From Stenotrophomonas sp. NA06056 (GTDB lineage: Bacteria; Pseudomonadota; Gammaproteobacteria; Xanthomonadales; Xanthomonadaceae), in the NCBI RefSeq assembly GCF_013364355.1, contig NZ_CP054931.1:3224001-3288000 (forward strand): a DNA stretch of 64,000 bases, given 5' to 3'. This document shows, piece by piece, positions 46,238 to 54,597 of the stretch. Position numbers and translations under genes: made by a program. The notes beneath the pieces are model-generated. The model was given only the letters and a program-made list of their open reading frames with translations. It ran no database searches and was not told the DNA's origin. Each line of letters begins with the position of its first letter. The first letter of the stretch is position 1.

Positions 46238-47125
46238 TCACGACACTACCGGTTGCGCTGCCATCGCCAGGAAATTCTGCAACACCGGTGCGGGTGATTC
46301 CGGGCGCATGCAGAACTGCAGGTCGAAGGCGGCATTGGCACCATCCAATGGCTGATACACGATCTCATCAGGACGGAACCCGGTCATGCTGGCCGGCACG
46401 ATCGCCACGCCCGCTTCCACCGCCACCAGCGACAACACCGCGTGCATGCCCTGCGCTTCCTGCACGACCCGTGGCGTGAAGCCGGCAGCGGTACACAGGC
46501 CCAGCACCTGTGCATGGAAGCCGATACCTTCGGCCGATGGCCATGAAACGAAAGGCTCATCCATCAGGTCTGCGACGTCCAACCGCTGCTGTGCAACCAG
46601 TCGATGCGCACGCGGCAGGGCAATGGCCAGTCGATCCTGGTCGAATGCCTGCAGATGCAGTTCTGCGGAAATGATCGGCGGAATCAGGATGCCCAGATCG
46701 ATGCGCCCCTCGCGCAGCCACTGTTGCTGCTGCCGCGAAGTGGCTTCGTGCAGATGCAGCTGCACCTGCGCAAAGGCGTGCCGGAACTGGCGGATCAGTG
46801 CCGGCAGGCGCCCATAGAGTGCGCTGCCGACGTAGCCTACGCGCAGCGTCCCGGTCTGCCCAGCAGCAGATTCACGCGTGCGCTGCAACGCCTGTTCGGC
46901 CTGCTGCAGCGTCGCACGCGCCTCCACCAGCAGCGTCTGCCCTGCTGCGGTCAGGCCCAGCGTGCGGTTGCCGCGCACGATCAGTCCGGTGCCCACTTCG
47001 TCTTCCAGGCGCCGCATTGCCGCCGTCAATGGCGGCTGCGACATATGCAGGCGTGCCGCGGCGCGATGGAAGTGCAGTTCTTCGGCCACCGCCACGAACT
47101 GGCGGAGCAGGCGCAGATCGATCAT
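46238..47125 (-). CDS. LysR-family transcriptional regulator
   Basis: A 295-residue LysR regulator. The helix-turn-helix DLRLLRQFVAVAEELHFHRAAARLHMSQPPLTAAMRRLE is of the CbbR/BenM-like HFGRAA type. The effector domain begins about residue 90 and shows LRVGYVGSALYGRLPALIRQF. It lies on the same strand, 39 bases downstream of an SDR gene, so may be co-transcribed with it and act on it or on genes outside this window. Confidence 0.9.
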   Translation of the reverse strand: MIDLRLLRQFVAVAEELHFHRAAARLHMSQPPLTAAMRRLEDEVGTGLIVRGNRTLGLTAAGQTLLVEARATLQQAEQALQRTRESAAGQTGTLRVGYVGSALYGRLPALIRQFRHAFAQVQLHLHEATSRQQQQWLREGRIDLGILIPPIISAELHLQAFDQDRLAIALPRAHRLVAQQRLDVADLMDEPFVSWPSAEGIGFHAQVLGLCTAAGFTPRVVQEAQGMHAVLSLVAVEAGVAIVPASMTGFRPDEIVYQPLDGANAAFDLQFCMRPESPAPVLQNFLAMAAQPVVS

Positions 47126-47164
47126 TTCATCGCAGGCAGGTGGAGACCTGCCTAGGGTACGCGC

Positions 47165-48073
47165 TCAGCCACGCGCATCGACACTCGGCCGTGCAATGAC
47201 CGGCCACTGCAGGGCCACCGATTCAATGCTGTCGGCAGCGACGGCACGCAGGTCGCGCGGATAGTCCACGTTTTCCGCTTCCTGCAGCCGCAGAGCGTGG
47301 AACTGGCCATTGCTGGCACGCAGAATCCAGCCACCCTGCCTGCAGCGCGTGGAAGCCAGGAAGGCGACCCCGGTAGCCACGGCATCGGGATGCAGTTCAT
47401 CCGGCTCCCCGTTGATGCCCCACATGCGGGTCTTGGCCACCGGCGACACCGCGTTGACCACGATGCCATGCTCGGCGCCTTCCAACGCCAGCACATTGAC
47501 CAGCCCCTGCGCAGCCAGCTTGGCCATCGCATAGCCGCACAGGCCACGCTGCGCATACTGCGGATACAGCGCGCGATCTGAGGTGGTGAGCACGATGCGC
47601 CCGCCGCCGGCAGCACGCATTGCGGGCCACGCCGCCTGTGCCAGCCATAGCGGCGTCTTCGCGGCCAGGCACAGCATCTGCTCCAGCGCATCGTCTTCCA
47701 CCGCTTCGATACCGGCATAGGCCACCCAGCCGGCATTGTGGATGATGAAGTCCAGCCGTCCATGGCGTTGCAGGATGTTCTGTACCAAGGCGTGGCAGCC
47801 GCTGCGCTGGTTGATGGGGGAGCTGGCGGCCTCGATCTGCAGACCCTGGCTGTGCAGCGCAGCGACGGTCTGGACAATACGCTGCGGATCGGTGCCCGTG
47901 CCATCCGTTGCGGCGCCCACGTCATGCATCACCACATGCGCGCCCCGCTGGGCCAACAGGCGGCTGTAAGCCAAGCCCAGGCCACCGGCGGCTCCGGTCA
48001 CCAGGCCCACCTGGCCTTCGAACGAGATACTGGAAACTGGTTTCATCCGGCCAGCATCGGCGAGCACGGTCAT
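47165..48073 (-). CDS. Short-chain dehydrogenase/reductase
   Basis: A 302-residue classical SDR. The cofactor motif GLVTGAAGGLGLAYSRLLA, NAG in FIIHNAGWVAYAG, the Ser in LTTSDRALYP and the YAMAK catalytic pair (Tyr-x-x-x-Lys) are all present. The family resembles bacterial versions of peroxisomal multifunctional enzyme N-domains. A start at Met10 (48046) is also possible. It precedes a LysR gene on the same strand. Substrate unknown. Confidence 0.88.
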   Translation of the reverse strand: MTVLADAGRMKPVSSISFEGQVGLVTGAAGGLGLAYSRLLAQRGAHVVMHDVGAATDGTGTDPQRIVQTVAALHSQGLQIEAASSPINQRSGCHALVQNILQRHGRLDFIIHNAGWVAYAGIEAVEDDALEQMLCLAAKTPLWLAQAAWPAMRAAGGGRIVLTTSDRALYPQYAQRGLCGYAMAKLAAQGLVNVLALEGAEHGIVVNAVSPVAKTRMWGINGEPDELHPDAVATGVAFLASTRCRQGGWILRASNGQFHALRLQEAENVDYPRDLRAVAADSIESVALQWPVIARPSVDARG

Positions 48074-48142
48074 CCACTGCCAATACTGATTGCAGGACCG
48101 TGCGATACGCCAACGGTATCGCGCGGCGATGGGGGGGTGCTG

Positions 48143-49051
48143 TCAGCGGCTGAAGCGCCGGGCGCCGGCAACGCAGATCACAGCTGCCACGGTCACCAGC
48201 AACATGCCGACGCTGACAGTCTCGTGCAGCAGCATCGCCGCCAGTGCGAGGCCGAAGAAGGGTTGCAGCAGCTGCAGTTGGCCTACCGCGGCGATGCCGC
48301 CCTGGGCCAGGCCGCGATACCAGAACAGGAACCCGATCAGCATGCTGAACACTGCCACATACCCCAGCGCCCACCAGGCGGAGGCAGCGACCGCCGTGAA
48401 GGAGACCGGGCGCATCGCCACCATCAGCGGCAGCATCACCGGCAAGGCCAACAGCAGTGCCCAGCTGATCACCTGCCAACCGCCCAGATGTCGGGCCAGG
48501 CGACCGCCTTCGGCGTAGCCAAGCCCGCACACAACGATCGCGGCCAGCATCAGCAGGTCGGCCTGCAGTGAAGCCTCTATGCCATTGCGTGCGGCGTAGC
48601 CGACCACGCAGGTGCTGCCCAGCAGCGAGAACACCCAGAATGCCGGACGTGGCCGGTCGCCGCCGCGCAGGACGCCGAATATCGCCGTGCTCAGCGGCAG
48701 AAGTCCCACGAACACGATGGTGTGTGCCGATGAGGCGTGGCGCAGGGCGAGCGCGGTCAGCAGCGGGAAGCCCACTACCACGCCCAGGCTGACCAGCGCC
48801 AGACCGGGCAGATCGCTTCTGACCGGACGCGGCTGCCGCAAGGCCAGCAGCAGCACCAGCCCCAGCAGCGCGGCGATGCTGGCGCGCGCGGCCGTGACAA
48901 AGCTGGCATCCAGTTCCATCACCGCCAGACGGGTGGCCGGCAAAGAGCCAGCGAAGATCACCACACCGATGAAGCCGTTGATCCACCCGCTTGCCGACCG
49001 TTCCACACCCTGCTCCAGAAGCGCCGGGCGGTACCCGGCTGTGCCCATCAT
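48143..49051 (-). CDS. DMT-superfamily transporter (EamA type)
   Basis: A 302-residue membrane protein with ten hydrophobic helices arranged as two EamA repeats (FAGSLPATRLAVMELDASFVTAARA and the SAWWALGYVAVFSMLIGFLFWYRGLAQGG half). Such proteins export amino acids or other small metabolites. It is divergent from a MocR regulator with shared operator-like repeats, so is its likely target. The start is Met 49051 or 49048; the long frame upstream is antisense to the regulator. Confidence 0.88.
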   Translation of the reverse strand: MMGTAGYRPALLEQGVERSASGWINGFIGVVIFAGSLPATRLAVMELDASFVTAARASIAALLGLVLLLALRQPRPVRSDLPGLALVSLGVVVGFPLLTALALRHASSAHTIVFVGLLPLSTAIFGVLRGGDRPRPAFWVFSLLGSTCVVGYAARNGIEASLQADLLMLAAIVVCGLGYAEGGRLARHLGGWQVISWALLLALPVMLPLMVAMRPVSFTAVAASAWWALGYVAVFSMLIGFLFWYRGLAQGGIAAVGQLQLLQPFFGLALAAMLLHETVSVGMLLVTVAAVICVAGARRFSR

Positions 49052-49090
49052 TGAGCCACCAGGCACCGGGGATACACAGCTACAATCCAG

Positions 49091-49135
49091 TACAGTCACA
49101 AGTAACTGTACTGCCAATAATCCCCCTACAGTCAC
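49091..49135. promoter_or_regulatory. Candidate MocR operator: direct and inverted repeats
   Basis: TACAGTCAC occurs at 49091-49099 and 49127-49135 (36 bases apart). The first copy also forms an inverted repeat TACAGT...ACTGTA (49091-49110). A related CTACAATC lies just upstream. Direct repeats between a MocR gene and its divergent target are typical; the right-hand copy ends four bases before the regulator start, suggesting autoregulation. Confidence 0.6.
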
Positions 49136-49139
49136 GCCC

Positions 49140-50519
49140 ATGTCCCGACCGCCCAGCCGCATCGACAGCGTCATCCACGCCGTCCGCTCACGCATCAGCT
49201 CGCGCCTGGATGGTCCGGGCAGCCGCCTGCCCTCGGTACGCGCGCAGGCCGCAACGATGGGCGTCTCAGTGTCCACCGTGGTCGAGGCCTACGAACGATT
49301 GGCGGCCGAGGGCGTGATTGCCGCGCGCGCTGGCTCCGGTTTCTACGTGGCTGGCCCGGCAGCACCGCTGGCGCTGGCCGAAATGGAGCCACGCCTTGAT
49401 CGCGCGGTGGACCCTTTATGGGTGTCGCGGCAATCACTGGAAACCCCGCCCGGCCACCTCAAACCGGGCTGCGGCTGGATGCCCAGTGACTGGCTGTACC
49501 ACGATGGCCTGCGCCGTGGCCTGCGCCGCATGGCCCGCGCCGACCCCACACACCTGGTCGACTACGCCGGGCCGCTTGGCCTGCCTGCACTGCGGCAGAC
49601 GCTGCAGCGACGCGCCGCGACGCTGGGCATCGACGTTTCGATGGAGCAGCTGCTGCTGGCCGAATCGGGAACGCATGCGGTCGACCTGATCTGCCGTTTT
49701 CTGCTGAAACCCGGCGACTGCGTGCTGGTCGACGACCCGAGCTATTTCAACTACCACGCACTGTTGAAGGCGCATCAGGTGCAGGCCATCGGCGTGCCCT
49801 ACACGCACAACGGCCCCGATCTGGAGGTGTTCGCCAGCGCCGTGCAGGAACACGCACCACGCCTGTACATCACCAATTCCGGACTGCACAACCCGACCGG
49901 CGCGGTGCTGTCGGCGACCACCGCACACCGCCTGCTGGGCCTGGCCGAACGCAGCGAACTGCTCATCATCGAGGATGACATCTTCGCTGACTTCGAGCTG
50001 CGCCCGGCGCCACGGCTGGCGGCGCTGGACGGATTGTCGCGGGTGATCCATGTCGGCAGTTTCTCCAAGACCATCTCCGCGGCATCGCGCTGCGGCTACA
50101 TCGCCGCGCGCCCTGACTGGATCGAGGCGCTGACCGATCTGAAGCTGGCCACCAGCTTCGGCGGCGGCCACCTGGCCGCACACCTGATGCAGATCGCGCT
50201 GACCGACAGTGGCTACCGCCGGCACATGCAGGCGGTGCGCACGCGTCTGGCCGATGCGCGCAAGCACACGCTGCGGCAGGTGCAGAAGCTGGGCATCACA
50301 CCGTGGCTGCAACCGGAAGCAGGGCTGTTCCTGTGGTGCCAGCTGCCCGATGGCCGTGATGCCTCGGCAGTGGCACGGCAGTGCCTGCGCGAGGGCGTGG
50401 TGGTGGCGCCCGGCAATGCCTTCAGCCAGTCGCAGCGGGCTGCCGACTACGTGCGCTTCAATGTGTCGCAGTGCCAGGACCCGAAGATCTGGCAGGTGCT
50501 TGGGAAGGCGTTGGGCTAG
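49140..50519 (+). CDS. MocR-type regulator (GntR HTH fused to aminotransferase)
   Basis: A 459-residue protein. The N-terminal GntR winged helix (about 5-75) contains PGSRLPSVRAQAATMGVSVSTVVEAYERL. The type I PLP-aminotransferase-like domain follows, with YAGPLGLPALR, NPTGAVLS, the PLP Lys in GSFSKTISAASRCGY and the terminal RFNVSQ Arg. MocR proteins use PLP as a co-sensor. It probably controls the divergent DMT transporter. No Shine-Dalgarno site is obvious before ATG 49140. Confidence 0.92.
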   Translation: MSRPPSRIDSVIHAVRSRISSRLDGPGSRLPSVRAQAATMGVSVSTVVEAYERLAAEGVIAARAGSGFYVAGPAAPLALAEMEPRLDRAVDPLWVSRQSLETPPGHLKPGCGWMPSDWLYHDGLRRGLRRMARADPTHLVDYAGPLGLPALRQTLQRRAATLGIDVSMEQLLLAESGTHAVDLICRFLLKPGDCVLVDDPSYFNYHALLKAHQVQAIGVPYTHNGPDLEVFASAVQEHAPRLYITNSGLHNPTGAVLSATTAHRLLGLAERSELLIIEDDIFADFELRPAPRLAALDGLSRVIHVGSFSKTISAASRCGYIAARPDWIEALTDLKLATSFGGGHLAAHLMQIALTDSGYRRHMQAVRTRLADARKHTLRQVQKLGITPWLQPEAGLFLWCQLPDGRDASAVARQCLREGVVVAPGNAFSQSQRAADYVRFNVSQCQDPKIWQVLGKALG

Positions 50520-50543
50520 CCCTTCGACCAGCGGTATCCGCAG

Positions 50544-51011
50544 TCACGCCGCCAGCGGCACACCTTCGACAAACGTCTCGCAAACTCGCAGGCGAATCGG
50601 CGTCGCAGCACCGAACGCCTCGAGGAGCACGCGAACCCGCGGCCACTCGAGGCCGCCCAGCCCGGCGCCGATACTCGGCAGCGCAATCTCGGGCACCCCG
50701 CGGACTTCGGCTTCGCGCAGCATCTCCGACAGCGCCCGCTCTACCGCACCGTACTCAGCCTTGGTGCGCCAGCTGAGCTGCGTGCCCAGATTGAATACAG
50801 TGACAGTCCCCTCCTCCCATACAAAGACATCTCCCGGGGCGAATTCACCCGCCATGCAGAGGCGTCGGTAGGCTTCATACATGGCCGGCCAGTGCTGGCG
50901 GAACGCCACCGCGATGCCCTTGCCCATTGCCCCTGCACAGTTGCATCCGTGGGCGTAGCTGCTCAACCCCGGAGTAGCGAAGATGTCGCCGGTTTCGAAA
51001 CTGACGGGCAT
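50544..51011 (-). CDS. Macrodomain protein
   Basis: A 155-residue single macrodomain, an ADP-ribose-binding fold. Key segments are ETGDIFATPG, the NAD-like loop HGCNCAGAMGKGIAVAF, and IGAGLGGLEW. The GAMGKGIA pattern places it near the TARG1/DarG-like group that can remove ADP-ribose from acidic residues or DNA. No DarT toxin gene is beside it. ATG 51011 is taken for a family-like MPVSFETGDI start. Confidence 0.85.
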   Translation of the reverse strand: MPVSFETGDIFATPGLSSYAHGCNCAGAMGKGIAVAFRQHWPAMYEAYRRLCMAGEFAPGDVFVWEEGTVTVFNLGTQLSWRTKAEYGAVERALSEMLREAEVRGVPEIALPSIGAGLGGLEWPRVRVLLEAFGAATPIRLRVCETFVEGVPLAA

Positions 51012-51148
51012 GCGTGTGATCCTCTGCTGCGGATGCAAGAGTGTCCAGCCCAGGTGTCTCAACTCCTGAGACCAGAATGGTATGCGAAGCACTTGATACG
51101 CCACGCCGCAAGCACCATGACCTCGGAATCTACCCGCCAGGAATGAGC

Positions 51149-51835
51149 ATGCCTTCCTTCTCCGATCCCCAGGCCGTCGCCCGCTACGCCGACGGCCCGC
51201 TGCGGCAGGTGCCGGGCTTCCTCGGCCTGCAGCAGATGACCCATCTGCTGTTGGCCGAACACGTACCCGACGACGGCCAGGTGCTGGTGCTCGGCGCAGG
51301 TGGCGGACTGGAGCTCAAGGCCTTCGCCGAAGCGCACCCGCACTGGCGGATGCTCGGCATCGACCCGGCCGCGCCCATGCTCGCCCTGGCCGAGCAGACC
51401 CTGGGGCCATTGATGGCGCAGGTCACGCTGCTGGAAGGCTACATCGACGATGCCCCGCACACCGTCTTCGACGGCGCCAGCTGCCTGCTGACCCTGCATT
51501 TCCTCACCGTTGAGCAACGCCTGCATACCCTGCGCGAACTACGGCAACGGCTGCGACCGGGGGCGCCGCTGGTGGTGACCCACCACAGCGTGCCGCAGGA
51601 CGCAGACGGCAAGCATCGCTGGCTGCAACGCTACGCCGCGTTCGGTGAGGCCTCCGGTATTCCACGTGCCGATGCGCAGCGCGCAGTCGCCGCCATCAGC
51701 GAGCGCCTGCCGCTGTTGTCGCCCGAGCAGGAAGTAGCGCTGCTGCAGGAGGCCGGCTTCGACAATGTGGAATTGTTCTACGCCGGCTTCAGCTTCAAGG
51801 GCTGGGTGGCCTACGCGCCGGCCACACCGGCATAG
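51149..51835 (+). CDS. SAM-dependent methyltransferase (class I)
   Basis: A 228-residue protein with Rossmann-type motif I VLVLGAGGGLELKAFAEAHP, an acidic residue in GIDPAAPMLALA, and post-motifs LLTLHFLT. Methyl acceptor unknown; small-molecule methyltransferases are similar. AGGA six bases before ATG 51149 makes that start better than the ATG at 51143. It is divergent from the macrodomain gene and convergent with Smqnr. Confidence 0.86.
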   Translation: MPSFSDPQAVARYADGPLRQVPGFLGLQQMTHLLLAEHVPDDGQVLVLGAGGGLELKAFAEAHPHWRMLGIDPAAPMLALAEQTLGPLMAQVTLLEGYIDDAPHTVFDGASCLLTLHFLTVEQRLHTLRELRQRLRPGAPLVVTHHSVPQDADGKHRWLQRYAAFGEASGIPRADAQRAVAAISERLPLLSPEQEVALLQEAGFDNVELFYAGFSFKGWVAYAPATPA

Positions 51836-51850
51836 CACCGCGACGCACGT

Positions 51851-52498
51851 TCAAGGCACCACGGTGATGCCGATGCGCTGCATCAGCAGCGCGACCTGCT
51901 GCACATCCAGCGTGGCGCCACGCAGGTTGGTGCTGCGCAGATCCAACTCACCCAGTTCGGAGTTGGTCAGGTCGCAATCGGTGAAGTTGGCCGTATTCCA
52001 GTCGATACCATCGAATTGGCCGCCGGACAGGTCCGACCCCGCGAAGCTGGCGCCACTCACGTTGGCGCCCTCCCAGCGGTTTTCCCACAGCTCGCACTTC
52101 TCCAACGTCACCCGTGAAAAGTTGGCATAGCGCAGGTTGGACTTCTTGATGAAGGCGCTGCAGAACCAGCTGCGCGTGGTGATCTGGTTCATGAAACTGG
52201 CGTTGCTGAAGTCGGCGCCCTGCGCGCGGCACTCGCTGATTTCCAGCCCCAGCGCCTTGATGAAGTTGAAGTTGCACATGCTGATGTCGCACTGGCGGAA
52301 GCTGGCTTCCTTCAACGTGGCACCACTGAAGCGGCACCCGGTGCGCGTCTCGGCATCGTAGAAACCGCAGTTCACGAACTCGGTGGCGGTGAGGTCCACG
52401 CCGGAGAAATCGCAGTCGTGGAACTGCTGGTCGACCACCTTCTGGCCAGTGAACTGATCGGCGCCGATGCGCAGCTTGTGGTGAACGGTGGAGGACAT
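51851..52498 (-). CDS. Smqnr: Pentapeptide-repeat quinolone resistance protein SmQnr
   Basis: A 215-residue right-handed beta-helix protein built from A(D/N)LXX-type repeats. Qnr proteins mimic DNA and protect gyrase and topoisomerase IV from quinolones. Segments such as TTRSWFCSAF, LEKCELWENRW, GSDLSGG and CDLTNSELG match plasmid QnrB, and length fits the family. It is divergent from a DeoR-type gene and MFS gene exactly as in the S. maltophilia Smqnr-smqnrR-smtcrA locus. Start 52498 (MSSTVHH) is chosen over an in-frame ATG 20 codons upstream. Confidence 0.95.
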   Translation of the reverse strand: MSSTVHHKLRIGADQFTGQKVVDQQFHDCDFSGVDLTATEFVNCGFYDAETRTGCRFSGATLKEASFRQCDISMCNFNFIKALGLEISECRAQGADFSNASFMNQITTRSWFCSAFIKKSNLRYANFSRVTLEKCELWENRWEGANVSGASFAGSDLSGGQFDGIDWNTANFTDCDLTNSELGELDLRSTNLRGATLDVQQVALLMQRIGITVVP

Positions 52499-52647
52499 GC
52501 AGGGTTCCGGGCCGATTGCCTGGCCATGATGCCGCGCCGCAAAGGGAATGGGCAGCACGACAGCGCGCCCGGTTCATCACTGCTGCAGCCAGGGTATGTA
52601 CAGCCGGCCGCACGGCCTCTGCCTGAACACCCAAAGTTGCACGTTTA

Positions 52648-52661
52648 TGCATGGTCATGCA
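52648..52661. promoter_or_regulatory. Palindromic operator candidate in the Smqnr-smqnrR gap
   Basis: TGCATG-GT-CATGCA with a further GCATGCA at 52670-52676 just before and within the DeoR-type start. DeoR regulators bind such repeats; SmQnrR is known to repress both Smqnr and smtcrA. Its position close to the regulator start fits autorepression. Confidence 0.6.
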
Positions 52662-52671
52662 CACTTCGAGC

Positions 52672-53445
52672 ATGCACACTGACCCGACCCTCCCCGCCGA
52701 ACGTACCCAGCTGATCCTGCAGGAGCTGCGCCAGCAAGGACGCGTGGTGGCTGCGGAACTGGCCCGCCGCTATGGCGTATCGGAAGATTCGATCCGCCGC
52801 GACCTGCGCGAACTGGCGGCCCAGGGGCTGTGCCAGCGCGTTTACGGCGGTGCGGTGCTGCCGGCGCCGAAGGCCGTGCCGCTGCGCGAGCGGATGACCC
52901 AGGACCGCTCCGGCAAGGATGAACTGGCCGCCCGCGTCTGCGCGTTGCTGCAGCCTGGCCAGGTCCTGCTGATGGATGCAGGCTCGACCAACCTGGCCAT
53001 TGCCCAGCGACTGCCGGGCGCGCTGGGGCTGACAGTGATCACCAACGCGCCACAGATCGCCACCGCTGCGGCGTGGCAGGACGGCACCACCGTGCAGCTG
53101 ATCGGTGGGCGACTGGCTGCCGGCGGTGGCGCGGTCGGCGCCGAGGCGCTGGCCCAGGTGCAGCACCTGCGTGCGGATGTCTTTCTGCCCGGCCCCTGCG
53201 CCGTCGACGTCGATACCGGCGTGTGGGCGATGGACGCCGAGGAAGCCACGCTCAAGCGCGCGATGGTCGCTTGCAGCAGCCGCATCATCGTCGCCGCCAC
53301 CACCGAGAAGCTGGGCGCGCGCGGCAACTGGCAGATCGCCAGCCTGGACGACATCGACGATCTGGTACTGACCACGTCGGCCCCCCCTGCGCTGGCCGCC
53401 CGTTTCCGCGCCGCCGGCATCGCCGTGCACCCCACACCTCCCTGA
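52672..53445 (+). CDS. smqnrR: DeoR-family repressor SmQnrR
   Basis: A 257-residue DeoR-type repressor. The N-terminal helix-turn-helix ILQELRQQGRVVAAELARRYGVSEDSIRRDLREL is followed by the DeoRC sugar-phosphate-sensing domain with MDAGSTNLAIAQ and VITNAPQIA. In S. maltophilia SmQnrR represses Smqnr and smtcrA. ATG 52672 puts the palindrome upstream of the coding region; ATG 52651 would add seven residues. It is followed by the MFS gene after 11 bases. Confidence 0.92.
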   Translation: MHTDPTLPAERTQLILQELRQQGRVVAAELARRYGVSEDSIRRDLRELAAQGLCQRVYGGAVLPAPKAVPLRERMTQDRSGKDELAARVCALLQPGQVLLMDAGSTNLAIAQRLPGALGLTVITNAPQIATAAAWQDGTTVQLIGGRLAAGGGAVGAEALAQVQHLRADVFLPGPCAVDVDTGVWAMDAEEATLKRAMVACSSRIIVAATTEKLGARGNWQIASLDDIDDLVLTTSAPPALAARFRAAGIAVHPTPP

Positions 53446-53456
53446 CCGTCCCGCTC

Positions 53457-54590
53457 ATGTCCCTCCCCAACCGCGCGCGTGCCGAACAGCACGCGACCCG
53501 CGCTGCATTCTTCATCCCCGGTTTCGCCACCGCGCTGTGGGCCACGCTGGTGCCCTTCGCCAAGGCACGCACCGACATCAACGACGCCACGCTGGGGCTG
53601 GTGCTGCTCTGCCTGGGCGCCGGCTCGCTGCTGGCCATGCCGTTGTCGGGCCTGTTCGCCGCACGCCTGGGTTGCCGCCGGGTGATGGTGGCCAGCAGCC
53701 TGCTGATCTGCCTGACCGTGCCCGGTCTGGTGCTGGCCGGCTCGGCCTGGACGCTGGGACTTGTGCTGTTCGTATTCGGCGCCGCGGTGGGCGCGATGGA
53801 CTGCACGATGAACGTGCAGGCCGTGATCGTCGAGCGCGAAGCACGGCGCGTGATGATGTCCGGCTTCCATGCCTTCTTCAGTATCGGCGGCTTCCTCGGT
53901 GCCGCAACCATGACCGTACTACTCTCCGCACAGCTGTCTCCACTGACGTCGGTGCTGATCGGCGTCGGCGCGATGTTGCTGGTGATGCTGTTGTCGGCGT
54001 CGTGCTGGCACAGCGAGCGCATGCCACATGACGCACCTATGTTGGCCATGCCGCACGGCATCGTGCTGTTCATCGGCGTGCTGGCGTTCGTCGCGTTCCT
54101 TGGCGAGGGCGCGATGCTGGATTGGAGCGCGGTCTTCCTCAGTGACGTGCGTCGTGTCGATGCCAGCCTCGCCGGCATCGGCTATGTGATCTTCACCCTG
54201 ACCATGACCGTCGCCCGCCTGTTCGGCGATGCACTGGTGGCGCGCGTAGGCCGCCAGCGCGCGATTGTGTTCGGTGGCCTGCTCGCTGCCAGTGGTGTGC
54301 TGGTACTCACGCTGGTCACGCCGTGGCAGGCCTCCCTGGCTGGCTACGTACTGGTAGGACTGGGGTGCGCCAACATCGCACCGGCACTGTTCTCGCTGGC
54401 CGGTCACCAGACCCGTATGCCTGGTGCGCTGGCGATCACGGCGGTGTCCACGCTGGGCTTTGCCGGCATTCTTGCCGGCCCCGCGCTGATCGGCTTCGCG
54501 GCCAACCATTTCGGCCTCATCGCTGCCTTCATCGGCGTGGCAATGGCGTTGTTGCTGGTAGCGGTGTCGACGCGCTGGCTGAAGGCCTGA
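53457..54590 (+). CDS. smtcrA: MFS transporter SmtcrA
   Basis: A 377-residue transporter with 12 expected helices, of the FucP/YbjJ-like MFS group. It starts RAAFFIPGFATALWATLVPFAKARTDI; motif A-like LFAARLGCRRVMVASS is seen after TM2, and the GEGAMLDWSAVFL and TVARLFGDALVARVGR blocks are typical. It lies directly behind the DeoR-type gene, as reported for smtcrA, which is co-repressed with Smqnr. Substrate cannot be read from sequence. Confidence 0.88.
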   Translation: MSLPNRARAEQHATRAAFFIPGFATALWATLVPFAKARTDINDATLGLVLLCLGAGSLLAMPLSGLFAARLGCRRVMVASSLLICLTVPGLVLAGSAWTLGLVLFVFGAAVGAMDCTMNVQAVIVEREARRVMMSGFHAFFSIGGFLGAATMTVLLSAQLSPLTSVLIGVGAMLLVMLLSASCWHSERMPHDAPMLAMPHGIVLFIGVLAFVAFLGEGAMLDWSAVFLSDVRRVDASLAGIGYVIFTLTMTVARLFGDALVARVGRQRAIVFGGLLAASGVLVLTLVTPWQASLAGYVLVGLGCANIAPALFSLAGHQTRMPGALAITAVSTLGFAGILAGPALIGFAANHFGLIAAFIGVAMALLLVAVSTRWLKA

Positions 54591-54597
54591 TCCGGCA

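Noticed and set aside
50544..51104. DarTG toxin-antitoxin pair around the macrodomain gene
   Set aside because: The neighbouring genes are an aminotransferase-type regulator and a methyltransferase; no DarT-like protein is present.
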